From: Phytopythium helicoides
Lineage: Eukaryota; Oomycota; Peronosporomycetes; Pythiales; Pythiaceae
NCBI GenBank assembly: GCA_024867545.1
Contig: JANFNE010000049.1
Span: forward strand, 62,001 to 126,000
Length of the DNA stretch: 64,000 nt
Reading direction: 5' to 3'
Shown in pieces: positions 54,831 through 64,000 of the stretch. Under the pieces are notes generated by a model, which searched no databases, was not told the DNA's origin, and saw only the letters and a program-made list of their open reading frames with translations. Each line of letters opens with the position of its first letter. Within the stretch, counting starts at the first letter, position 1. Both the position numbers and the translations under genes were made by a program.

Positions 54831-56321
54831 TGTTTGGAAGCACAAAATGCCAGGAAAGATGGTTATAGATAAACTGGATACGCTGCGAATGGAGAACATG
54901 AGAAGCTGGTGAAAGCACGATCAGCAAAACCTACTTTGTAAACGCTGTACGCTTCTAGATGCAACATTTCATGAAACACTGGAGGAATGTGCGATGCGAT
55001 GCATTGCTCAGGATAAAGCTATCTGCCATTTTTGAACTGCTGTTGACTGATGACTAGGCAAATTATGCTTCACAGACCAACACGTTGAGAGTTCTGGATG
55101 CTACGAGCAAATTGACAGAGAAAGTAAGCTGTCTGCGAAGAAAGCCAAATCGGCTTGGCCGTCGAGTATGTAAACGAGAGCGTGCTGACACTGTCCTCAA
55201 GACCAGCTGAGTGAAGTACTAATCTCGAAATTGATCATGACGAACCAGCGAATAGAGACAGCCGCTCCCCCGGCACTGATGACGTTTTGTGAGGAAGAGT
55301 AATCTCGGGTGGCAAATTCGTTCGGTGCCCCGATTCTCCATAAAATCTTGCGTCTTCTGAGCGTTTTTGAACTGTAAATGCTCGTCTGAAGGATGACGTC
55401 GACAAACGTGAGTCCAACGCTGCTGGTGAGCATGCCATCGATGGCCGAGACCATTGAAGGATCTAGCTCAAATAACATAATGCGACGCCACAATCGTGGA
55501 CTAAACGTGAGCGCTTTGTAAGTGGTCAAAGTATGCAAATGGGTGGGAGAAAACTTGGAAAAAGAAAGCAATACGTAAAGGCAAGTGATACGCGAGAACC
55601 AGACGAAAAACAAGGCGAATCACCGAATAGGTCAAATCAAACTGACATTGTGGAGACTAGTCTGCACAGTCGGGAGCAACAGCAAATTCCGCAGTATTTG
55701 AAATGTACCAGTTGCTCGCGACTGACTATCCTTGTCAACGAGGGAGAATATGTAGGTCCAAAAACACCTATACGTTGGAGAACTGAAGGCGTGTTGACAA
55801 CCGCGCGTATGGATAGTCAGCATATCTTGAGCCGGTCGCTACTCCCGTCGTAATTTCGTGCGATTCTGCTAGGACTCTATGATGTCAGACACTAATTTCC
55901 CAAACTAGCAACCTGGACAACGTGCATGAACTCCATAAGATCAACTTCTGTTGAGGATATCACGGTTTTTTTCTCCAGCCTTGCAATGATTGATCAAGTG
56001 TAATTGTAGTTTTCAAGGACCATCCTTTGGAATACTTTGCAGCACTACTTCAATCGTACAGTTGTGCAGCAACGACAAGCGACGATAAAGAGACTCCTTT
56101 ACAGGCATACCTGGTTGTACTGCAAGATCACGAGATCACCAAATCCGTGTTGCCTTCATATCTTGTGATCTGCGTCACCGTGACTCACCGCGGGTGACTA
56201 CCAATACTGTAGAGCGGATTCGAAGCAAAACACCAGGTTTTCAGCTTGGCCAGACCTATGGCTTTCACCCCCTTCTCATTCTACAATATCACCTCTCTTG
56301 CAGAAGCCCTACGTCGCAATC
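54831..56321. other. Intergenic, A/T-richer, possible gene remnant
   Basis: No intact gene. The minus-strand stretch at 55197-55500 has a protein-like frame without a clear start. An intron-acceptor-like CTCTCTTGCAG lies at about 56293-56303, just before the next start codon. Confidence 0.4.
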
Positions 56322-58229
56322 ATGGAAAGTCACGCCATACACGTGCCAGACAACAATGACACGAAGGCGGCGCGTCCTCATGCCGAACACTCGAAGGTCT
56401 CCAAGCCTGTGATCCTCAAGTCGCTTCTGACCTCTGTCGTGGCTTTTGCCGCCATCACCTTCGGAACAGCAGCGACGTTCGCGCTCTACGGAGCTCACGG
56501 AGGCGTTTTTCAGCACCATAACGCCAGACTCGTCGACCGACTTGCGGCTTCTTCGACCGGCATTCGTGTCACCATCACGGAGAAGAAACCCAATGGCGTC
56601 TCAACTCCCGAGTCTGGCAATAGCACTTGGCGACCGGGAACTGTCTACCACGGCGTGCTCTACCCAAACGTCGATGTGGAGTCTCAATCAGCAGACAAGA
56701 CCTTCGACGGACGACTCTCGTACGTGCACCACGGCAATGAGTTCAACTTCACAATGCTTCATAACCGTGGATTCATGACGGTCGCCGACGAACAAACTGG
56801 CAAACTTGAACTGTCGCGGTGCATGACTACCTCGGACATTCCGTCACTGCCATTATCCCTGCCGTTGTCCGTCAAGTCGTTGGCACAAGTTCTCATGAGT
56901 GCGCGAGTGGTGGACGATGTCGGGTCGCAAGTGGATGTGGAGTGTGATGTGTCGAGTGGTGACCGTCTGGTGGAATTGTTGGTGTCAGGGGAGCCTTTTG
57001 TGTTTTGTTCGGAGGCGAAGAAGTCTGTTGAGAGTGAGAAGGTGTTGATGCTGCATGGCTTGGACATTCAGATCGAGGTGTCGTTTTTGTCGGAGCAGCG
57101 TGACGAGATTGGGTTGCTTCCTCCTGTTGTTTCGTCGAGTGATGTGTCTCGCTTCGTGACTCAAGTGGATGCGGACAAGTGTGAGCCTATCAAGAGTGAC
57201 GCTGAAATGACATCGGAATCGCTGACGAAGGGTGTTCATGGATGGCTTTCAAGTGCGATGCAACGCGCGGATGATGCGATGCGCGTGGTTGTGAGTGGTG
57301 AGGCTCGTCGAGCGTTGATGGCTGAGTCGGACTCGTGCACTTGTGCTAGCAAGAAGGTTTGTCTGTTCGTCCATGGCTTTGGTCGATCTGCTGGATCGGT
57401 GACGACATCGGACAGCGACTACTGGGGAGATATCGACACCGATGCTACCTGTTGTTCGTCGACGAATTTCATCCATTTGGACACGACGAACTACGCTTGG
57501 TACGATGACACCCTGACTTCTCAGTTCTGCTCAACCGCTCTTTCGGTCTCTGGTGGATCCAATGCACAAAGTATCGCGAACGTTGCCGTGGTTGCTCACT
57601 CGATGGGCAATCTCATTGTTGCATCTGCGCTTCAGAAGGGAACTTGTGCGCTTGCTTCGACTTCGAAGTGGATCGCGTTGTCACCACCAATGTACGGCTC
57701 CAATACGGCCACTAAACTGCTGGATGCTTGGAGCACGCTGTCTTCTTCGATACAAACATCGATTTGTACCGACAACGAGTCGGCACTGGATTCGGCATTA
57801 TACCAAATGTTCGCTAACCTGGGTCTCTGTGGCGCACGTGCTTCCGTCACATCGCTCGCGTACTCTGGCTCAAACCAAGCCACGACAACTTTGACGGCCA
57901 ATCTGGCAGCGGCGTCAACTATTTTCGCGTCCAAGGTGTCCAACGTCATGTGTGGTATCGACTCGTATGGCATTACCTCCGTCGATTCGGCGCAGTTGGT
58001 GCTTGTAGACGAATTTTCCCATCATGCTAGCAGCGACAACGATGGCTTGGTCGATTACACTAGCTGCCGAGGTGGTCTGAGTGCAGATTTGTTTGACGGC
58101 GACTGGGACGATGGAGGAGGCTACTACCGCGCCAGCATCAATCATCGTGACAGCACATTCCGGCACGGAGATGCTGTGGTTGGTGACTCTCGAAAGCCCG
58201 TCAAGTGGTTCAACTGTCAGTTCAACTAA
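56322..58229 (+). CDS. Lipase-like alpha/beta-hydrolase, type II membrane protein
   Basis: 635 residues from the ATG at 56322 (MESHAIHVPDNND). A cytosolic N-terminus of about 36 residues precedes one membrane span (LTSVVAFAAITFGTAATFAL). The large remainder should face the lumen or outside and has several N-glycosylation sites and many Cys. A hydrolase core lies in the C-terminal half: VCLFVHGFGRSAG as oxyanion region and VVAHSMGN with the nucleophile Ser. A later DEFSHHASSDNDGLVDY supplies a candidate His. The closest fold is that of lipases and esterases; the substrate is unknown. The N-terminal 300 residues have no domain I recognise. The acceptor-like sequence just upstream suggests a 5' untranslated intron. 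Confidence 0.72.
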   Translation: MESHAIHVPDNNDTKAARPHAEHSKVSKPVILKSLLTSVVAFAAITFGTAATFALYGAHGGVFQHHNARLVDRLAASSTGIRVTITEKKPNGVSTPESGNSTWRPGTVYHGVLYPNVDVESQSADKTFDGRLSYVHHGNEFNFTMLHNRGFMTVADEQTGKLELSRCMTTSDIPSLPLSLPLSVKSLAQVLMSARVVDDVGSQVDVECDVSSGDRLVELLVSGEPFVFCSEAKKSVESEKVLMLHGLDIQIEVSFLSEQRDEIGLLPPVVSSSDVSRFVTQVDADKCEPIKSDAEMTSESLTKGVHGWLSSAMQRADDAMRVVVSGEARRALMAESDSCTCASKKVCLFVHGFGRSAGSVTTSDSDYWGDIDTDATCCSSTNFIHLDTTNYAWYDDTLTSQFCSTALSVSGGSNAQSIANVAVVAHSMGNLIVASALQKGTCALASTSKWIALSPPMYGSNTATKLLDAWSTLSSSIQTSICTDNESALDSALYQMFANLGLCGARASVTSLAYSGSNQATTTLTANLAAASTIFASKVSNVMCGIDSYGITSVDSAQLVLVDEFSHHASSDNDGLVDYTSCRGGLSADLFDGDWDDGGGYYRASINHRDSTFRHGDAVVGDSRKPVKWFNCQFN

Positions 58230-59028
58230 GGGGTGAAAGCATGCGTTGCTTGAATGGCAGTTTGCATGGATCAATGAAGAGCAACAATGTTGAGTTGGTG
58301 ATGTTGTTGAATAACTTAAAAAATGAGATGGATTGAAAGTGGTTCGCAGTAGTTGGACCAGCAATTTCTTCAAAATGCAACAGAACGGAAGGTCAAAAGC
58401 CGCCTGCTTCACCGTTCTGCTCCCGCGAGTAGCATCGGCTTCGTGGGAGGCCGAACAATCTTTCCACGTATTGCCCACGTTGTTGCGGGTGTACGGATCA
58501 ATCGGCTCTCTGCGCACATAACTCCAGCTGGCTTGAGCATTGGCTTCGAGTTGCACTCTGTCTCGACAAGTCCCCGAAAGTTGGAGATTGCGATCCGCTT
58601 CGGCGCCATGCTGTTCCTCAAGGCTCATAATCGCCATGAAAAAGCTCCGACTACACATTATAAACTAGGATAACACTGCATGAGCTTGCCTGTCGTCCAG
58701 CTTCGAGTTGTGGCGTTGAATTCAGCGTAGAGTCGGCAGCGTTGAAGTTGCATCCTGCCAACCCCATTGGACAAAACGTCCAATCTTTTCATCCAATACC
58801 AGCACCACCATGCGTCCGTTCGTAACGATCTTTTGTCAGCCCCAACCGCCCGCATTCCACACCCTCCATTATCTAGTACCAACTCCTATAACATATCCCA
58901 AATTCATCTCTAACACTCCATATTCACCTGTATAATCAAATCAAAACCACTTCCTACATATAGTCTTACCACACTCTTAACCCCGCTCGGCACCGCGCGC
59001 CGCTTGGCGCCCAGGAGCTCCCGACTCG
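58230..59028. other. Intergenic, no gene supported
   Basis: Contains a small inverted repeat ATTGGAC..GTCCAAT near 58767-58785. C/T-rich and A-rich stretches at 58860-58980 probably belong to the promoter of the protease gene. Confidence 0.45.
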
Positions 59029-60727
59029 ATGATGCGCTCGCTGGCGCTGGCGCTGGCGCTGGCGCTGGCCGCGGGCCTCGCGCGCGCTGCGCCGCTGCGG
59101 ATCGCGCTCTCTCGGCACTCGGCGGAGCCGCAGGCGGCCGCTCGGCGCCTGTCGCTGGCGGCGGACGGCGCCAACGCGTCGGTGGACGCGCACTCGACGC
59201 CGCGGTTCGCGCGCGGCAAGCGCGTGGCGCTCAACAACTACGGCAACGTGCAGTACATTGGCAAGATCGCGGTGGGGAACCCGCCGCAGCCCATGGACGT
59301 GGTGTTCGACACGGGCTCGAGCGACACGTGGGTGCCGGGCGTCGACTGCCAGTCCTGCGGCTCGCACAACCAGTTCCAGTTCGCCAGGTCCTCCACGTTC
59401 CTCGACACGCAGGAAAAGTTCTTCGACTCGGTGCGTGCGAGCTTTCCGTTGGCGGATTGGACACGCGGTCTCACTTGGAACGGCGCCCCGAGCAGTACGG
59501 CAGCGGATCCGTGGCAGGCACCTGTCGTCGTCGACACGGTCACCATGGGCAGCTACAAGATGGACAGCGTGCGCTTCGGCGTCATCACTGAGGAGACAGA
59601 GAAGCTGCAGGTCTTCATCGCCGACGGCATCTTCGGGCTCGCCTTTCGAGGGGCTCGCGCACATTAGCCGCCCCACGCTCTTCTCGGCGCTCGCGCAGCA
59701 GAACCCCGACATCGCCAACATGTTCGCCTTCTACCTCACGCCAGAGGCCTACCGCGCAGGCAGCGAGCTGCACCTCGGCGGCTACGACCTCTCAGTCGTC
59801 GGCAAGAATGCTTCGTTCCACTACACACCGGTCGTCAAACTGCCCGAGTTCGACTCGTACATGTACTGGACCATCAAGATGAACAAGTTCTCGGCTGCCA
59901 ACAGCACGATCAACCTGTGTGGCGACCCGTTCTGCTATGCCATCGTCGATACGGGCACGTCGCTGATCAGTATCCCCGAGGGCCAGTACGCCGATGTGAT
60001 CCGGCAGATCAGCGACGGGATCAATTGCAACGATGTCGACTGCGAGGATGTCGACATTGACGACTTTCCTGTGCTCACGTTCGGCATGGAGCCTGACAAC
60101 GTGTTCCTGCTCCAGCCGTCCGACTATGTGCTATGCTATGGCTGGGGCCAGTGCTCGATCCAGTTCCAGTCGACGTCGGACGAGTGGTGGATCCTCGGCG
60201 ACGTGTTCATCAAGACGTACTACACACTTTTTGATGCCGAGAATATGCGTGTCGGGTTTGCGTGCGAAGGCGACGTGTGCCAAGGTGGCAAGGGTGACAT
60301 TTACGGGGGTGACGACGACGGTGGCGCCTTCCGCGCGTGGGAGAACGCGTTCCTCATCGGTTCGTGCTTTGCAGCTGCCTGCATGTTCCTGTTCGTATTC
60401 TTTATGAACCAGCAAGACGACGACCTGCAAACCGCTGGCCTGGACGAGTCGTTCCTGGGCGGGATTGTCGACCGCGAGCATCCGAGTGGCAAGAAAGGCA
60501 AAGGATTCCGCTTGAACGATCCCAAGATGCCGCTGTTGATGAGCGGACCGCCGAGCGAGGGCAGCAACTCCAGCGACTACCCATACTCGACCGCACACCG
60601 CGTGACGGCCGCTCCGAGAGTGTCGAGCTACGAGGAGGCGCGACGCTCCAACTCGTCGCTGCCGTCGCCTCATCGAGCCTATCCTGGTGCAGTTGGCATG
60701 GTCGACGACGGCTCGGCGGTTGTCTAG
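59029..60727 (+). CDS. Pepsin-type aspartic protease with C-terminal membrane anchor
   Basis: About 543 residues. Exon 1 is 59029-59430; an intron at about 59431-59495 (GTGCGT..GCAG) leads to exon 2. Signal peptide (Leu/Ala repeat, residues 1-20), propeptide, then the lobes: DTGSSDTW with the first catalytic Asp, YGSGSVAGT flap, DTGTSLIS with the second Asp, and WWILGDVFIKTYY. A C-terminal membrane span (FLIGSCFAAACMFLFVFFM) anchors it, with a cytosolic tail of about 100 residues. Two extra single bases, near 59524 and near 59646, shift the frame between conserved blocks and are probably sequence errors. Such anchored proteases act at the surface or in the secretory pathway. It could be related to plasmepsin-V-like enzymes, but I cannot settle this. 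Confidence 0.82.
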
Positions 60728-61743
60728 CGTCGCTAGCTGGCTAGCTGGCTTGGCCGTAGAACGTGTAGCCATCGAGCGCACTTCAACTTGCTGGGCGTAA
60801 CGCAGCCAGCGACGTGGGCTCACATTTTGTCTATCACAGCACACAATATACTCCTGTTTCAATCCGCGATCTCTGCGCAAAAGAATTTTGGGCCAATAGA
60901 AACACCGTATTAAGGTAACAGCCAATCCAGCTGCGCCGAGATTTGGCGCTCTATGCTCACATTCTGTCCTATTGCCGTTTGCTCAGACGACCGTAATCGA
61001 GGCGGTTAGGGTTGCTGACATTTGTCTAATGTGACCGACTAGTCGCCTATTACAACCGACCGAGCATTTAGATCCAGTCCACCCTTTTAATTTGATATAT
61101 ATTTTTCTAATCAATAGTATGAATTGATAAAGGTCGATGATCGTGTGAAATGCATCTATTGAACATGACATATGATTTATATATTATATGTCAAAGGCTC
61201 CGACTGGAATTTTGCGGAGAGTGGGTGGTCGGAGTGACGGTCGTCGCGGCTGTTCGGCGCGCCCCCTCTCCCTGGCGTTAGACAGGCTATCCAACGTACT
61301 GACTTCGTGTTACCTGATGCGACAGCTCCATCTTTTCCTCCACTGAAATCGCTTTTACACCTATTTTCCGCCACTCAAGTGCGTGTCTGCCTCCGTCTCA
61401 CCGTCTCTATATCAGTACATATCGCGGGCGTGTCGCGTTCCATATTTCGCACCTAGTCGAGGCTCACAGCGCTCCCCCTTCCAAGCAAGCGCGCGCCTCT
61501 CGGGGCACTTACTTCCTGCCTTATAGAAGCGGCCGCGACGGAGCGAGGCTTCTCCGTTGGTGTCTGTGTGTAAAGGGGGAAGAGGGCGAGAGGAACGCCG
61601 CCGTCGGTCGACCGACGCCGCGCACCTCCCTCACTCCAATCGGCCTTCCAGACGCCAACTGGCCCGCGACCGGACGACGAGCGTAGCTGCTCGCGGGGAT
61701 AAGAAGGCGAGAAAAGCGACAGGCAGACGGACGCGCGCCAAAC
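60728..61743. other. Intergenic, no gene supported
   Basis: About 1 kb, with an A/T-rich stretch near 61080-61190 (TATATATTTT, ATATATTATATG) and a GC-rich 5' leader from about 61540 leading to the HECT gene. Confidence 0.5.
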
Positions 61744-63885
61744 ATGCTGCGGCCGAGCGTAGCGCTGGCGCTGCTGCTGGTGGCGGCGCGGGCCCCAGGC
61801 GTTCGCGCCGACTCGGGCTCGCTGCCCACGTGGCTCGCGTACGTGACTGGTGGCCTGCTGGTGGTCATCATCGTCTACTACTGCTGTCGGCGCGCGCGCT
61901 TCGACGAGAACCTGCAGCAGCCGCTGCTCGGCGGGTGCGTTTGGATGCGAATGGACTTGTAAGTGCGCGCTGGAGCTGACTTGGAGGCGATTTACAGCCA
62001 GTACACGGAGGACGGACAGCCCATGACCCGCCAGGACGTGCAGGACTCGTCGGACGAGGTCAACAGCCAGTGGAAGTGCGAGGTCTGCGACTTCCACAAC
62101 AAGGAGTCCTCCAAGACGTGCGTGCTCTGCGGCACGGAGCGCGGCTTCTCGCTCGGACTTGCGTCGCCCGCGAACAAGGAGGGCGCGTCCGTGAGCCGCC
62201 AGAACAGCCAGGTGGCCGTCGGCCGCGACCTGGTCAAGGAGAAGTCGTTCAACCGCACCCGGTCCTTCGCTATTCGACGACTCAACATGCTCAACGCGCG
62301 CCAGCGTGGTGCTCGCAACCGTCAGGACTGGGTGCGCAAGGTCGGACTCGACGGCAAGCGCTACTGGGCTCGCCGCGAGCAGCCGTACCCGCTCGGCAAC
62401 GCCAAGCCTGAGACTGCGGCTAACGCCTCGGGTGAGTCATCTGACGCCAACAACAACCAAGTTCGCATTGATATTCCCGCTTCGGACGCCGATATGATCT
62501 CGCCCAAGCGCGCTGCCACGACCACAACCACGACCACGACCACGACCGACCCGGACAAGGAGCTCGTGCACCAGCAGTCGCTGGCGTTTGTCTCACAGCT
62601 GGCACAGACCCCGCGGCACCCAGAGGGCCGCATGACGTTCAAGGAGTACCGTGAAGTAGACGCGCGTGTCGCGTCGCGTGGTTACGAGATTTCGGAGCAG
62701 GACCTGGAGATTCTGGAGCAGGTGGCAGCACTGCCGTTCAAGGACAAGTATGCCTGGTTCCTCGAGCAGACGTCGGCGCTGATCAAGCCGTGGGAAGATG
62801 GACACTTGAAGATGCGCGTGCATCGTGAGAACATTCTGGTCGAGTCAATGGAGCAGTTGCTGGGTGTCCAGATGGAGCACATTCACATGCCGCTGCGTAT
62901 CGAGTTCATCGGTGAAGTTGCTATTGATGCTGGTGGTCTCGAGCGTGAGTGGTTCGCACTCGTGACCGAGCGCCTGTTTGACGAGACTATCGGTCTGTTC
63001 CAGTGTGCGCACGTGGACTCGCTTGCTTATGTGATCAACCCGAACTCAGTGGAGGCGTCGGCTGATCACCTGCTCTACTTCCGTGGCGCTGGTCGTCTCT
63101 TGGGTCGTGCACTCCTCGAAGGTCAGCTCATGAAGGCGCACTTGGCTCTGCCTGTGCTCAAGCATCTGCTCGGCGTTCCGATTTCATTCAGCGACCTTGA
63201 GTTCTACGATCAGGAAGTGTACAACTCGCTCAAGTGGATCAAGGAGAACGACGGTGTCGACGCGCTTGGACTGGACTTTAGTGTTACGAACCGCAAGCTG
63301 AGTGGCGAGGTCGAAGTCATTGATCTCAAGGAGAACGGACGCAACATTGAGCTGACGGACGAGAACAAGCACGAGTACATCTACCTGCGGCTGCGATACA
63401 TCATGCTCGACTCTTTCGCTGAGCAGCTCCAGCACCTGATGGCCGGTGTGTTTGAGGTGATCCCGCAGGAGCTCATTCTTGTCTTCGACTACCAGGAGCT
63501 TGAGCTTGTGTTGTGCGGTGTGCCTGCGATTGACGTGGACGACTGGAAGGCGCACACTCAAGTGTCAGACGAGCTGCCAGAAGAGGTTCTTCAGTGGTTC
63601 TGGGAGATTGTGGACGCTTTCAGCGACGAGGAGCGCGCGCGTCTGCTGCAGTTCACGACGGGCTCTTCGCGTGTGCCTGTACAGGGCTTCAAGGCCCTGA
63701 CGAGTTACGACGGCCGCATTTGCCACTTTACACTCAAGGCGGTCGCGTACCCGGAGAATGCCTACCCGCGTGCCCACACATGTTTCAACCGCATTGATCT
63801 GCCGGTGTACAAGACGAAGAAGGAGCTCGAGGACGTGCTCTCGCTCGTCATAAACATGGAGGTGACGGGCTTCACGGACGAGTAA
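61744..63885 (+). CDS. Membrane-anchored HECT E3 ubiquitin ligase with RanBP2 zinc finger
   Basis: Exons 61744-61934 and 61998-63885 (63-nt intron, GTGCGT..TTTACAG), 692 residues. The first exon encodes a signal peptide (MLRPSVALALLLVAARAPG) and a membrane span (LAYVTGGLLVVIIVYYC), so the rest is cytosolic. A RanBP2-type zinc finger follows at about residue 88 (WKCEVCDFHNKESSKTCVLC), often a ubiquitin binder. Then come a basic WW-like stretch (DGKRYWARRE), a Thr run, and the HECT domain (about 320-692). The catalytic Cys is Cys659 in PRAHTCFNRIDLP. HECT enzymes pass ubiquitin from E2 to substrate through this Cys. The anchor suggests a role at an endomembrane such as ER or endosome. Confidence 0.9.
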
Positions 63886-64000
63886 ATTGTTATTTTCTGT
63901 ACATTCTGCGCGGACACCGAGCGACCTCCTGTCACGTCGAGCCGCGTTGAGTCGAGCAACTCTTCTCGCAGTGTCGAAACGAGCGTCCGACGGCGTTGGT
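63886..64000. other. 3' flank of the HECT gene
   Basis: Short 3' region to the window edge. No further gene is visible. Confidence 0.5.

Noticed and set aside
28091..59646. Programmed frameshifting as the cause of the frame breaks
   Set aside because: Sites share no slippery motif and include both plus and minus shifts; sequence error is simpler.

Overview
The window reads as nuclear DNA of an oomycete, probably a Phytophthora/Pythium-type water mould. Introns are short (about 60-80 nt, GT..AG). Gene content fits: a front-end delta-6 fatty acid desaturase ending ITEFPAM, START plus FYVE-type zinc finger proteins, and LRR receptor-like kinases of TKL type. Oomycete-style initiator elements (CTCACTTTCCATTT-like) lie just upstream of several start codons. 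I see no rRNA, CRISPR array, intact transposon or convincing tRNA.

Layout. (1) 0.4-8.3 kb, minus strand: a tandemly duplicated two-gene unit, alpha/beta-hydrolase then START-FYVE protein, with one hydrolase copy broken. (2) 9.6-10.6 kb, plus strand: two small single-pass membrane ORFs carrying a PWW motif at the membrane edge. (3) 11.4-16.7 kb, plus strand: two tandem LRR receptor kinases, four exons each, with nearly identical kinase domains. (4) 16.9-22.2 kb, minus strand: seven more small single-pass or anchored membrane ORFs, one of them broken. (5) 22.8-28.3 kb: a small secreted protein, ATG4, a UBA-like plus FW-domain (ILRUN-like) protein and L-arginine:glycine amidinotransferase. (6) 29.4-30.5 kb: a minisatellite of about nine 128-bp units. 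(7) 31.0-34.5 kb, plus strand: an inverted duplicate of 19.9-22.2 kb carrying the same membrane ORFs, plus one further copy. (8) 34.5-38.0 kb: gene-poor. (9) 38.0-63.9 kb: housekeeping genes, namely a IIC-like P-type ATPase, an EP400/SWR1-like HSA-SNF2-SANT protein, delta-6 desaturase, SF3A2, a lipase-like membrane protein, a membrane aspartic protease and a membrane-anchored HECT E3 ligase.

The candidate undescribed system is the cluster of small membrane proteins around the receptor kinases. I sort them by sequence into five families (A-E) over 14 copies or remnants. Nearly all have a short, often Ser-rich N-terminus, one membrane span, and a basic cytosolic tail with no clear signal peptide. 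Family A and B tails mostly end in S-x-V/I, the form of a class I PDZ ligand. The two best family B copies differ by nine synonymous and one replacement change, which argues that they are real, selected genes.

Many conserved genes here (SF3A2, amidinotransferase, aspartic protease, P-type ATPase, EP400-like) are each broken by single-base indels. This looks more like residual assembly error than real gene death, so reading-frame breaks in this window should be read with caution.
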